NCBI RefSeq assembly: GCF_900155385.1
Contig: NZ_LT699745.1
Location: 1,891,561-1,955,560, forward strand
Source of the DNA: Vreelandella massiliensis
GTDB lineage: Bacteria; Pseudomonadota; Gammaproteobacteria; Pseudomonadales; Halomonadaceae
DNA length: 64,000 bases
Direction: 5' to 3'
Positions within the stretch are counted from its first letter, which is position 1, and every line of letters begins with the position of its first letter. Below, piece after piece: positions 7,033 to 15,785 of the stretch. The notes below the pieces were generated by a model. It did not search any database and was not told the origin of the DNA. It saw nothing but the letters and a program-made list of their open reading frames with translations. The position numbers were made by a program, and so were the translations under genes.

Positions 7033-8898
7033 ATGCGCATCTTAGGAATAGATCACGACCTCATAACCCTGGACTTTGAAACCTACTACGGTACCGGCTG
7101 CTCGTTGAGCCTTCAGTCAATGAACACCTTCAACTACCTCGCCCACCCCGACTTTTCGATCCATGGCGTGGGCATCAAGATCAACGACGCGGACACCGAG
7201 TGGGTCGCCCCCGATGAAATCGTCGACCGCCTCGATGAAATCTTCGACGGTAACGGTCGCCCTACGGCCCTGCTGGCTCATAATACGAACTTCGACGCGT
7301 TCATCCTACACCACTTCTGGGACATTCACCCCGACCTGTACCTCGACACACTGGCCATGAGCCGGGGCATGTTTCCCGGTCGCAAGCACGGCCTGAAACA
7401 ACTGGCCGAGCGCCTCTGGCCGAATGACCCGTCGATGCGCAAAGGCGAGGAACTGGTCAACTTTCGCAACGTGACCACCAACGCGCTTTACGACAACGAC
7501 GCCATGCTCCAGTCGATGATCGACTACTGCATTCAGGACGTTGACCTGACCCATGCCGCCTTCGTCAAGATGCTGCCCTACTACCCCGAGGACGAGCTTG
7601 AACTGATCCACCTCACCACACAGATGATGTGCGAGCCGATGTTCGTCCTCGATAGGCAACTGATCACGGAGGCCCGTGACGGCTGGATTGCCGAGCGCCA
7701 AGCAAAGATCGAGGCGGCAGGCGTGGCCGAATCGACGCTGAACTCCAACCCCAAGTTCGAGAAGGCGCTGACCAGCCGCGGCGTCAAGATCATCCACAAG
7801 GCCGATCTGCGCACCGGCAAAATGAAACCGGCACTGGGCAAAGCTGACCTTGGCTTTCAGCAGATGCGCGCTGCACACCCCGACCTCGATCACTTGTTCG
7901 AGGGCCGCGTTGCCGCGAAGTCCGTGACCCAGATTCGCCGTGCCGAGCGCTTCTTGGAAACCGCCGAGATTACCGGCGGCACCATGCCCATGCCCTTGAA
8001 GTATTATTCCGCCGCCACGGGGCGCTATGGTGGCGGCGAACTCCTTAACGTCCAGAACATGAACCGAGGGTCGGCACTACGCAAAGCCCTTTGCGCTCCG
8101 CCAGGGTATTTGGTCGCCGTCGCGGATTCATCGAACATCGAAGCGCGAATGCTCGCGTGGCTCGCGGGGCAACAAGAACTGCTCGACGTGTTCCGTTCGG
8201 GGGGCGATGTGTATTCGTTCTTCGCCAGCAAGCTCTACGGTTTTGAAGTCAACAAGGCCGATCACCCCCACGAACGCTTTGTGGGTAAGGTGTCGGTGCT
8301 CGCGCTTGGCTACTCACAAGGCTGGCGACGCTTCCAAGAAGGCATGGCAGCGGGCATGTTGGGGGGCGACCCGGTACTGTTTAGCGACGCCGAAGCCCAA
8401 GAGGTGGTGAACACTTACCGGGGCGTCAACTACATGATCCCGCAATATTGGAAGCAGGCACAACAGGCCATCGTCGATATGTACATGGGCAACGAATACG
8501 ACTGGGGGCCGTTACGAGTCGCTCGCAACGCGCTCATTATGCCCAACGGTATGGCCCTCCAATACCCCGGCCTGCGCCCCGATGACGATGGTGGCTTTGA
8601 GTATTACAACGGCAACTTTTACACCCGCCTATATGGCGGAAAGTGCGTCGAAAACATATGTCAGGCGTTATCCCGTATCGTACTTTTCGACCAAATGCTC
8701 GACATCAACCGCTACGTGACCCAACACGACGGTCGCGTGGTGCTTAACGTTCACGATGAAATCATCGCCATTGTGCCCGAGGCAACCGCCGAACGTGATT
8801 TCGACAAGATGCTGGAGATTATGAAGCAACCGCCCGCGTGGTGTGCTGACCTGCCGCTCGACGCCGAAGGCGGCACGGCGCGGGAATATTCGAAATAA
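7033..8898 (+). CDS. Phage DNA polymerase, family A, with 3'-5' proofreading domain
   Basis: 621 residues from ATG 7033 (GAGAC upstream). The N-terminal exonuclease domain shows DFET (D14, E16), an Exo II region with AHNTNFDAF, and Exo III YCIQDVDLTHAAF. The polymerase domain shows motif A as ADSSNIEARMLAWLAGQ (near residue 363), motif B as KVSVLALGYSQGW in place of the usual K-x7-YG, and motif C as NVHDE (H574, D575, E576). The 5'-nuclease domain of bacterial Pol I is absent, as in T7-type and other phage polymerases. It replicates phage DNA with the downstream helicase-primase and nucleases. A palindrome follows the stop codon. Confidence 0.95.
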   Translation: MRILGIDHDLITLDFETYYGTGCSLSLQSMNTFNYLAHPDFSIHGVGIKINDADTEWVAPDEIVDRLDEIFDGNGRPTALLAHNTNFDAFILHHFWDIHPDLYLDTLAMSRGMFPGRKHGLKQLAERLWPNDPSMRKGEELVNFRNVTTNALYDNDAMLQSMIDYCIQDVDLTHAAFVKMLPYYPEDELELIHLTTQMMCEPMFVLDRQLITEARDGWIAERQAKIEAAGVAESTLNSNPKFEKALTSRGVKIIHKADLRTGKMKPALGKADLGFQQMRAAHPDLDHLFEGRVAAKSVTQIRRAERFLETAEITGGTMPMPLKYYSAATGRYGGGELLNVQNMNRGSALRKALCAPPGYLVAVADSSNIEARMLAWLAGQQELLDVFRSGGDVYSFFASKLYGFEVNKADHPHERFVGKVSVLALGYSQGWRRFQEGMAAGMLGGDPVLFSDAEAQEVVNTYRGVNYMIPQYWKQAQQAIVDMYMGNEYDWGPLRVARNALIMPNGMALQYPGLRPDDDGGFEYYNGNFYTRLYGGKCVENICQALSRIVLFDQMLDINRYVTQHDGRVVLNVHDEIIAIVPEATAERDFDKMLEIMKQPPAWCADLPLDAEGGTAREYSK

Positions 8899-8904
8899 CC
8901 CACA

Positions 8905-8936
8905 CTAGGCTATCGGCCACCGTGTCGATAGCCTAG
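8905..8936 (+). promoter_or_regulatory. Perfect 11-bp inverted repeat between polymerase and primase genes
   Basis: Arms CTAGGCTATCG (8905-8915) and CGATAGCCTAG (8926-8936) flank a 10-base loop. There is no T-run after it, so it is not a classical terminator. It may be an mRNA stabiliser, an attenuating hairpin or a protein-binding site that sets polymerase and primase levels apart. Confidence 0.5.
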
Positions 8937-8979
8937 AATATTCGCCTTGCGTATCTTTTAACCACGACCGGAGAGGGCT

Positions 8980-11484
8980 ATGTCAGCACCGATCAATTTT
9001 ATCACGCCCACACGAAACGTCCGGTTATCCAAAACCATCACCGCCAATGACGTTACCCCCTATCCCCGCGTCGCCAGCGTCACCTCGATTAGCCACCACG
9101 TCGAGGAAAGCGGCAACGGGTTGGCTGAGCTTTATCGGCTTCTGCTGAACAACGCCGACGCCGGGAATGCGTTGCTCAAAGGCCCGCTCAGAGAGCCCGT
9201 CGTAAAAGCCTCGCGCTCGGGCAAAAGTGATAAAACCGCCAGCACCCCTTTCATGGTGCTGGACATTGACGGCTGGATACCCGAAACCAAACTCGAAGCC
9301 CCTATCACCCAGGCCGATCTGCTAAAGGTCGCGGAGTCCGTTATTACATTGCTGCCGGAGCCGTTGTGTTCCACCAGTTACATCGTCAACGCCTCAAGCT
9401 CCACCGGCATCAAACCCACCGGCGAAGTCGGCCTGCACTTTTTCTTCCTGCTAGACACCGCCATTCACCCCAGCTACTTGGAGGCGTACTTCAAGTCGCT
9501 TAACTTCGCGTCCGAGACAATCGCCGAAAAGCTCACGCTCCAGTCGAGCAACATGAGCCTCAAGTGGATTGTCGATCCGGTTGTGGCCCGTAACGCGCAG
9601 CTTGTCTACATCGCTCACCCGACATTTGAAGGACGCGACGATCCCTTCGCCAGTCCCACGGATCGCTGGGCGCTCAACCGCAAAGAGCGCGATACGTGCG
9701 ACATCCACCAACAGATAATGAGCGTTGACCATGCCGAGATTGACGGCAAGGCCAACAAACTGCTCAATAAACTGCGCAACGAGCGTGGCCTGGGCAAGTT
9801 CAAACCGCGCACCCGCACCATGACGCTTATGGGACAACAACAGCGGGTGATGGTGAACCCCGACCGGCTCGAAATGGTACACGCGGGCGAAAGTGACGAG
9901 TTCGTTTATTGGAACATCAACGGTGGTGACTCCAAGGCGTACTTTAACCCCAAGGCGAACCCCGAGGTTATCTACAACTTCAAGGGCGAGCCGCCGTTTC
10001 TGTTCCGCGAGGCCAACAAGGAACTCTACAACCAGTACATCGCCGACTACCAAGAGGTCATAAGCAAGGTACAAGAGACACGCCCGCTGCTAATCCGTGA
10101 CCCTGACCGCGACGAAATCTTCGCCGTGGAGTACGTGCCCGCGCACAACGAAGTCATGCGCATCAACAAGATCATCCGCCAAAACGCCGAAGACTGGCTG
10201 GCCGGGTTCGGCGTGCCGATGGTCGATAGTATCCCGTCGTGGGACGTAACGTTTGACCCCCACAGCGTCAACGAAATCGACTGGGATGGCAAAATCCTCA
10301 ACACTTACCGGGCCACGGAGTACCTGAAAAACCCACCAATAGTCATGCCGCAGTATCAAAAAGCCACGCGTGAAACCGCCGTCGACAGCCTCAAGGAATT
10401 ATGCCCCACGATCTTCGATGTGCTGTACCATATCGCAGGCTCAAGCAAGCTGGAGCTGGGGTACTTTCTTAACTGGCTGGCCTTCGGTATCCAGAAGCGC
10501 GACAAGACCCGCACCGCATGGGTGTTCTCGGGCGTCCCCGGTACCGGCAAAGGGGTTTTCTACGAGCGTATCTTGCGCCCGATCATGGGCCAGGATTACA
10601 CCATCCTAAAACGCCTTGACCACTTAGAGGAGCAGTTCAACGCCTATCAGGAGCGCGCCCTGTTCCTGATCTGGGAGGAGTTTCGTCTACAAGACTCCAA
10701 CCAATCGGGCAAGCTCTTGAACAAAATGAAGGACGACATCGTAGCGGATACCGTCAGCATCCGCGCCATGCGGACAGACGTGCGCCCCGCGCCCAGCTAC
10801 ACCAACTACATCTTCTTCTCCAACCACACTGACGTAATCCCGGTAGAAAAAGGCGACCGGCGCTTTAATATCGCCCCACCCCAGTTGGAACGGCTTGAAC
10901 ACACCTACCCCGACATCCGCCAGCGCATTAACGAGAACCACATCGAGTACGAATTGGGCAGTTTTGCCGGGTTCATGCTCGCCTTCGATATCAACGAGCA
11001 GGAGGCCACCACCGAACGCAATAACGAGGCTAAGGAACAGATGCGCCTCGCCTCGATGACCCCCATGGATCAATTCGCCAACGCCATCGTGCAAGGCGAT
11101 CTGGAGTTCTTCTACCGCGTCGAGGACATCGAGTCTGTCAACTCCGTCGATATGTCGATGCGCGTCAAAGTGGCCCAAGCATCCCTCAACAAATGGAAGG
11201 AGGACGCACTTAATAACGCCAGTACCGTGGTCACTATCGACGCGTTGCAGGTCTGCTTTGAAGTCATCTTCAGCGACCGTATCCCGGCCATCCGGTTACA
11301 ATCAGCCCTTGCCAAACGCGACGTGATATTCAAACGCGAGCGCACCGGCAGCGGGAAACGCAAAAGCTGCGTCAGGGTCGAGTGGAAAGTCACCGACAAA
11401 GACGAGCGCGCGCTACTCGCCACGGACATACAGACCTATCATCAGCAACATCCAGCCGACGAACCCAGCGCTCTCATGCACTGA
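8980..11484 (+). CDS. Primase-like/D5-type helicase replication protein
   Basis: 834 residues; ATG 8980 follows GGAGAGGG. The C-terminal half is a superfamily 3-like AAA+ helicase: Walker A GVPGTGKG at about 518-525, Walker B FLIWEE, and a later sensor segment IFFSNHTDVIPVEKGDRRF, the layout of phage DUF5906/D5-type proteins. The N-terminal part has FMVLDIDGW with D95 and D97, followed by a Ser-rich strand (NASSSTG) and LKWIVDPVVARNAQLVYIAHP. This order fits an archaeo-eukaryotic-type primase fold, though the assignment is less sure than the helicase. The protein would unwind DNA and prime synthesis at the phage origin. Confidence 0.85.
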   Translation: MSAPINFITPTRNVRLSKTITANDVTPYPRVASVTSISHHVEESGNGLAELYRLLLNNADAGNALLKGPLREPVVKASRSGKSDKTASTPFMVLDIDGWIPETKLEAPITQADLLKVAESVITLLPEPLCSTSYIVNASSSTGIKPTGEVGLHFFFLLDTAIHPSYLEAYFKSLNFASETIAEKLTLQSSNMSLKWIVDPVVARNAQLVYIAHPTFEGRDDPFASPTDRWALNRKERDTCDIHQQIMSVDHAEIDGKANKLLNKLRNERGLGKFKPRTRTMTLMGQQQRVMVNPDRLEMVHAGESDEFVYWNINGGDSKAYFNPKANPEVIYNFKGEPPFLFREANKELYNQYIADYQEVISKVQETRPLLIRDPDRDEIFAVEYVPAHNEVMRINKIIRQNAEDWLAGFGVPMVDSIPSWDVTFDPHSVNEIDWDGKILNTYRATEYLKNPPIVMPQYQKATRETAVDSLKELCPTIFDVLYHIAGSSKLELGYFLNWLAFGIQKRDKTRTAWVFSGVPGTGKGVFYERILRPIMGQDYTILKRLDHLEEQFNAYQERALFLIWEEFRLQDSNQSGKLLNKMKDDIVADTVSIRAMRTDVRPAPSYTNYIFFSNHTDVIPVEKGDRRFNIAPPQLERLEHTYPDIRQRINENHIEYELGSFAGFMLAFDINEQEATTERNNEAKEQMRLASMTPMDQFANAIVQGDLEFFYRVEDIESVNSVDMSMRVKVAQASLNKWKEDALNNASTVVTIDALQVCFEVIFSDRIPAIRLQSALAKRDVIFKRERTGSGKRKSCVRVEWKVTDKDERALLATDIQTYHQQHPADEPSALMH

Positions 11485-11493
11485 GCCCTAGAC

Positions 11494-11512
11494 AGGGGCC
11501 GCTATGGCCCCT
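11494..11512 (+). terminator. Short GC-rich hairpin after the primase-helicase gene
   Basis: AGGGGCC (11494-11500) and GGCCCCT (11506-11512) pair around a five-base loop, ten bases past the stop codon. The following bases are TAATATCAG without a T-run, so termination may be weak or the hairpin may only stabilise mRNA ends. Confidence 0.4.
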
Positions 11513-11547
11513 AATATCAGCAGTGCTTATTCAAAAAGAGGCCCACC

Positions 11548-12456
11548 ATGACCGACGACACCTTTGACCCAAAGGCGTTTAAGAAACCGACACGCCTAAC
11601 CCCCGACGAACCCGCCACAACATCCGACGCCGAGACGTTCAACCCCGGTGCCATCAAACAGCGCATGGCCGACAAAGCCGAGGCCGATAAGCAAGAGGAA
11701 ATTGCCCTGGCCGAACGCCCCTTGGGGCCGGTCAAAACGTGGTCATTCTCACGCCTCATGGCGTTTGAAAATTGCCCCTATTCGGTCTACCTCAAATCCG
11801 TGGAGAAAGCCCCCGATCCCTCTGGCCCTGCCGCCGAACGCGGTACCCGTATCCATGAACACATCGAGAACTACATCCAAGGGCTGCACGACGATATCAA
11901 AGGGCTGCGTCTTGATCGCGGTATGAAGTCCGTCGACCTGACGCCGTTTATCCCGCTTATCGACCGGCTACGCGAAAACTTCGCCGCAGGCCAAGTGGAG
12001 GTCGAAGGCGACTGGGGCTTCACCCGCGATTGGCAAGAAACCGGGTTCTTCGCCCCGGATACCTGGGCACGCGTAAAGCTCGACGCCATCGAGTTTGAAA
12101 GCCCTACGTCAGCCAAAGCATTTGACTGGAAGTCGGGGAGGAAATTCGGCAACGAACTCAAACACAACCAGCAAGGCATGGTGTACGCCATCGCCGCGTT
12201 CATGCGCTACCCAGAACTTGAGTTTGTCGAAACCAGCTTCGAGTACCTCGACCAGAAAGACCAGATGGGCAACAAGTACACCCGCGACCGGGCCATGCTA
12301 CTCAAGCCGATGGTCGATAAACGCGCGAACCGGCTCACCACCGCCACCAAGTTTCCACCCAAACCGTCCATGCACGCCTGCAAATGGTGCGCCCATGCCA
12401 AAACCCAAGAAGGCGAGGACGCCCCGCGCTGCGCTTACGCATTTCAGGAGATTTAA
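11548..12456 (+). CDS. PD-(D/E)XK nuclease of the Cas4/RecB type, probable Fe-S protein
   Basis: 302 residues. After an acidic N-terminal tail of about 55 residues, the core opens with WSFSRLMAFENCPYSVYL, typical of the RecB/Cas4 nuclease family. Later motifs are GTRIHEHIENYI (His for metal), AFDWKSGRK (the D-x-K active site) and KHNQQGMVYAIAAF (QxxxY). Four cysteines, one near residue 77 and three near the C-terminus (CKWC, then PRC), match the Fe-S staple of Cas4, AddB and related enzymes. It likely acts as an end-processing exonuclease in phage recombination or replication. It is followed three bases later by the next gene. Confidence 0.85.
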   Translation: MTDDTFDPKAFKKPTRLTPDEPATTSDAETFNPGAIKQRMADKAEADKQEEIALAERPLGPVKTWSFSRLMAFENCPYSVYLKSVEKAPDPSGPAAERGTRIHEHIENYIQGLHDDIKGLRLDRGMKSVDLTPFIPLIDRLRENFAAGQVEVEGDWGFTRDWQETGFFAPDTWARVKLDAIEFESPTSAKAFDWKSGRKFGNELKHNQQGMVYAIAAFMRYPELEFVETSFEYLDQKDQMGNKYTRDRAMLLKPMVDKRANRLTTATKFPPKPSMHACKWCAHAKTQEGEDAPRCAYAFQEI

Positions 12457-12459
12457 CCC

Positions 12460-12804
12460 ATGACCACCGCCACCTTAACCATCACCCCCGACGTGCAAAA
12501 ACGCTACCTCAAATCCGTACTGAGCCACCTTGCCGAGTATGGCTTCGACTACCGCTCCGTGTTCGCACCGGACGGCTCGGCACGCCACGGGTTGACCATC
12601 GAGCGGGCCACGATCGTCGCGTTCGAGAACGACGCGCCGCATATCAAAGTGACCCATACCGGCAACCGAGGGCGGCAGATCGGGATGATGCTCAACCTCG
12701 ACGAAGGCACCCCGCCCAGCGAGTTAATAACCGACGTGGGTGCCAAACACGCTGACGACATCGCCATTGGCGAGCGTTGCATTGAAGGAGGAACTTCCGC
12801 ATGA
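12460..12804 (+). CDS. Phage hypothetical protein, 114 residues
   Basis: ATG 12460 lies 3 bases after the nuclease stop, with AGGAG upstream. The sequence has a beta-rich middle (GLTIERATIVAFENDAPHI) followed by short Gly/Arg-rich segments. No domain recognised. The end overlaps a small downstream gene by four bases. Confidence 0.55.
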   Translation: MTTATLTITPDVQKRYLKSVLSHLAEYGFDYRSVFAPDGSARHGLTIERATIVAFENDAPHIKVTHTGNRGRQIGMMLNLDEGTPPSELITDVGAKHADDIAIGERCIEGGTSA

Positions 12805-12953
12805 ACTACGTAAGCATCAACACTTGGTACAAACACCATGACATCATCGTCAAGGCCGACACGGCAAAGCTAGCCGCCGCACAGCTCAGCGACATAAAAG
12901 CCAGTATCGACGAGCAGGTAAAACAGGAAAAGAAGGAGCAGACCAATGGCTGA
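12801..12953 (+). CDS. Small phage gene, 50 residues
   Basis: An ATG at 12801 follows GGAGGAAC and overlaps the previous stop (ATGA); the TGA at 12951-12953 sits inside the start of the exonuclease gene (ATGGCTGA). The product begins MNYVSINTWYKHHD and ends in a Lys/Glu/Gln-rich helix. The strong ribosome site and overlaps at both ends support translation. Function unknown. Confidence 0.6.
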   Translation: MNYVSINTWYKHHDIIVKADTAKLAAAQLSDIKASIDEQVKQEKKEQTNG

Positions 12954-13509
12954 TATCCAAATATCCTTCGACATCGAAACACTCCACACGCGCGCCGACG
13001 GCGTAATCCTATCCATCGCCGCTGCCGCCCGTGTAAACGGTTCGCTTGAGGTTTTTTATTCGCACTGCGGATTAGAGTCGCAACACAACCGCGCCTTTAG
13101 CCAAGACACCCTCAACTGGTGGTACAAGCAACCAGAGCTATGGGCCAAGACCCGCGAACTGTGCCAAGAAGCTGAACCGCTCGCCAACGTACTGCGTGAC
13201 CTGAGCCGGTGGTATAGCGGCCTGGGCGAAGACAAAGACCGACTCTATCCCTGGGGCAATGGGGCCAACTTCGACCTCGCGTTTCTCGAACACGCCTTCG
13301 ATGAACAAGGGGTGAAGTGCCCTTGGGCATATTGGACAGGACGCGATTTACGCACCTTGGAGCAAATCGCCAAAGACCTCGACGTGTTTGAGTCGGTCGA
13401 GCGCGTGGGCACGCATCACGACGCCCGCGACGACGCCATTACCCAACTGTTAAGGATCGAAAAATGCCTGGAGGCCATTCATGGGTGCCGCACTCCCGCC
13501 ACTGTTTAA
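12946..13509 (+). CDS. DnaQ-fold 3'-5' exonuclease (Rv2179c-like)
   Basis: 187 residues. The DEDD active site is visible: FDIET near residue 9, GNGANFDLAFLEHAF near residue 105, and THHDARDDAITQ near residue 157. The motif order and the Trp-rich segment TLNWWYKQPELW match the Rv2179c-like/phage exonuclease group, which trims single-stranded DNA or RNA ends with two metals. The start overlaps the preceding small gene by eight bases. The C-terminus overlaps the helicase gene by 29 bases in another frame, showing tight packing. Confidence 0.87.
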   Translation: MADIQISFDIETLHTRADGVILSIAAAARVNGSLEVFYSHCGLESQHNRAFSQDTLNWWYKQPELWAKTRELCQEAEPLANVLRDLSRWYSGLGEDKDRLYPWGNGANFDLAFLEHAFDEQGVKCPWAYWTGRDLRTLEQIAKDLDVFESVERVGTHHDARDDAITQLLRIEKCLEAIHGCRTPATV

Positions 13510-14896
13510 CCACCAAGCCACCACGGTCGAGCATCTGCTCGCCAATGACCGCTCGCTCGATCTGTCTGACGCCGGTACGGGCAAGACACGATCCCACTTG
13601 GAAGCCTTCGCCCGTCGCAAAGCGGCGGGCACCGCCAACAAAATGGTGGTACTGGGCACCTTGTCGATCCTCGAAACGGCGTGGGCCGATGACATCAAGA
13701 AGTGGACGCCACACCTGACCAGCGCCGTGGTCTACTCCACCAAACGCAAGCGCGACCTGCCCCGTGCCATCGCCGACGACGTGGACGTGATTATCCTCAA
13801 CCACGACGCCGTGAAGTGGATGGCCGACGCCAAAGGAAAACTGACCGATGAAGGACGACTTCTTGCCGACTACGCCGATGTGCTCGTCGTCGACGAGTTC
13901 ACCGCGTTCAAACACCGTACCAGCCAGCGTAGCAAAGCCGCGTCCGCTGTCCGCCACCATTTCCCGATCCGCTGGGCACTCTCAGGCACGCCCAATAGCA
14001 ATGGAATCTGTGATATTTGGCATCCCGTCTACATCGTTGATGACGGTGAGCGGCTTGGTCGAGCGTTTTGGGGCTTTCGAGCACAAGTATGTACCCCGAT
14101 CCCCAACCACAATATCCCCGGCGGAAATCATGTCGATTGGGTCGATAAAGAAGACGCCGAACTCATTGTAGCCGACAAAATCCACGACATTTGCGTGCGC
14201 CACAAGCTGCGTGAGTGTATCGACATGCCGGAGAACGTCGCCTACACCGTCGAAACGTCACTGCCCAAGAAGCTCATGGCGCAGTACCAGGAAATGCAGA
14301 ACGAGGCCGTGCTGCTGTTGGAATCCGGCGAAGCGATCAACGCCGTTCACGCCGGGGCCAAGATCAATAAGCTCCTGCAAATCTGTAGCGGCACTTTGTG
14401 GGACGGCGATCAGTACCACGTCCTTGATACAGCCCGTGTAAAGCTCGCCCTCGATCTGGCTCAGGAAGCCCCGCAAGCCCTGGTCGCGTTCAACTGGCGA
14501 CACCAGCGCGACCAGCTCATGGCCGAAGCCGCCAAACGTGGCATGAGCTTCGCCGTAATCGACGGCGATGTGCCGGTGGCTAAACGCGTGGAAACCGTCA
14601 ACAAGTTCCAGGCCGGTGAGATTCACTACATCTTCGCCCACCCCCAGGCCGCAGGCCACGGGCTGACCTTAACCCAGGGCACACGCACCATCTGGACAAG
14701 CCCGACGTACAACGCCGAGTGGTTCCAGCAGTTTAATGCCCGCATCGACCGTGCCGGTCAAACCCAGCGCACGGAAACCATTATGATCGCGGCCAAAGGC
14801 ACGCGTGAAACCGCTGTATACGAAAAGCTCAGCGGCAAACTGGAACGCATGGGCAACCTGCTCCATGTGTTCGCTGAAACAACTTCCACCCGATAA
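13481..14896 (+). CDS. SNF2/superfamily 2 helicase
   Basis: 471 residues from ATG 13481 (GGAGGCC upstream, within the exonuclease gene). The helicase motifs are in order: Q-like start FNHQATTVEHLL, Walker A SDAGTGKT, Walker B VVDEFTAFKH (DEFT in place of DEAH), LSGTPNSN for motif III, GHGLTLTQGTRT for motif V and QFNARIDRAGQTQR for motif VI. This is the architecture of compact phage SNF2-type translocases. It may remodel replication or recombination intermediates. It lacks extra targeting domains. Confidence 0.93.
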   Translation: MGAALPPLFNHQATTVEHLLANDRSLDLSDAGTGKTRSHLEAFARRKAAGTANKMVVLGTLSILETAWADDIKKWTPHLTSAVVYSTKRKRDLPRAIADDVDVIILNHDAVKWMADAKGKLTDEGRLLADYADVLVVDEFTAFKHRTSQRSKAASAVRHHFPIRWALSGTPNSNGICDIWHPVYIVDDGERLGRAFWGFRAQVCTPIPNHNIPGGNHVDWVDKEDAELIVADKIHDICVRHKLRECIDMPENVAYTVETSLPKKLMAQYQEMQNEAVLLLESGEAINAVHAGAKINKLLQICSGTLWDGDQYHVLDTARVKLALDLAQEAPQALVAFNWRHQRDQLMAEAAKRGMSFAVIDGDVPVAKRVETVNKFQAGEIHYIFAHPQAAGHGLTLTQGTRTIWTSPTYNAEWFQQFNARIDRAGQTQRTETIMIAAKGTRETAVYEKLSGKLERMGNLLHVFAETTSTR

Positions 14897-14907
14897 GGAG
14901 AACGACC

Positions 14908-15291
14908 ATGACAACCCGCCTATTCCGCCTCGACGACGCTATCCAAAACGCCGACCTGATCTACGAAGCCGCCAAACGCCTCAAAGCCGCCAAAAGCCGC
15001 TTGGGCAACAAGGCCGACAAAGAGCAAGAGGCCCGCGACGCGCTAAAAACGCTCCAGGCCGAGGCCCACAGCATCACCACGGCAATGGTCAATGGCGAGG
15101 ACATGCGCGACCACCGTGATCTGGCCGACGTTCAACGCGAACTCAAGGCCGCCCACAACAAGGTCGACAAGGCCATCGAAAAAGCCCACGAAGACAAAAC
15201 CGCCATCCAAGAGGCACTGGACGAACTCACCGTGTTCCTCGAAGGTGACAACATGGACACCACCACTGACCAAGAGCAGGAGGCCGCATGA
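14908..15291 (+). CDS. Phage coiled-coil hypothetical protein
   Basis: 127 residues, ATG after AAGGAGAACG. Nearly the entire protein is a charged helix rich in Lys, Ala, Asp and Glu (for example AAKRLKAAKSRLGNKADKEQ), predicted by eye to be coiled coil, and it ends in an acidic tail. It sits between the helicase and another small helical protein and overlaps the latter by four bases. No function can be assigned; a scaffold or annealing cofactor is possible. Confidence 0.55.
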   Translation: MTTRLFRLDDAIQNADLIYEAAKRLKAAKSRLGNKADKEQEARDALKTLQAEAHSITTAMVNGEDMRDHRDLADVQRELKAAHNKVDKAIEKAHEDKTAIQEALDELTVFLEGDNMDTTTDQEQEAA

Positions 15292-15653
15292 CACTCGGTG
15301 AACTGATCGACCAACGCGAGCAGCTACGTGACCAGAAACGGGCGCTCACTGGCGAATTGAAAGGCGTCGACGCCCAACTGTACGCCAACGAGGAAGCCCT
15401 GCTCGAAGCCCTCGACGCGGCGGGCCTGGAACACGCCAAGATCGACGGGGTGTCCGTGTCCGTCAGCGAGCAGACCATGCCCAGTGTCACGGACTGGGAC
15501 AGCCTCTACGACTTCATCAAGCAAAACGACGCCTTCTATATGCTCCAGCGTCGCGTATCGACCGGCCCGTACCGCGAGATGCTGCAAATGGAGCAAGACG
15601 TACCGGGCGTGGAGCCCTACGTCCAGCGTAAGGTGAACATGCGATCCGCATGA
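15288..15653 (+). CDS. Phage hypothetical protein, Gp157-like layout
   Basis: 121 residues. The N-terminal 50 residues form a helix (LIDQREQLRDQKRALTGELK). The C-terminal half has a beta-rich segment, the end of which (YVQRKVNMRSA) looks like a conserved terminal strand. The long helix followed by a compact domain recalls the Gp157 group of phage proteins, but I am not sure. A regulatory intergenic region follows, so this is probably the last gene of the operon. Confidence 0.5.
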   Translation: MTLGELIDQREQLRDQKRALTGELKGVDAQLYANEEALLEALDAAGLEHAKIDGVSVSVSEQTMPSVTDWDSLYDFIKQNDAFYMLQRRVSTGPYREMLQMEQDVPGVEPYVQRKVNMRSA

Positions 15654-15668
15654 ATACCCCGCAACCCT

Positions 15669-15699
15669 CGCCATGCTGCGATGAACTATTCGCATGGCG
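15669..15699 (+). terminator. 8-bp inverted repeat closing the long early operon
   Basis: CGCCATGC (15669-15676) and GCATGGCG (15692-15699) form a perfect stem with a 15-base loop just after the stop at 15653, followed by ATTATTATA. Its position suggests an operon-end hairpin, but a long T-run is missing. Confidence 0.4.
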
Positions 15700-15702
15700 A
15701 TT

Positions 15703-15723
15703 ATTATACGCCTCGCGTATAAT
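15703..15723 (+). promoter_or_regulatory. 21-bp palindromic operator overlapping a -10-like box
   Basis: ATTATACGC (15703-15711), three bases, then GCGTATAAT (15715-15723) is a perfect palindrome. The right arm contains TATAAT, a consensus -10 hexamer, 60 bases before the gene at 15786. A repressor bound here would block RNA polymerase. The S24-type repressor encoded at 17032 is the obvious candidate, by inference. Confidence 0.6.
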
Positions 15724-15785
15724 GATCCTTGTGAGGTCGATTGGGCCTCATCTAACTGTGCAACTGAAATAATGGAGATAGCCAC

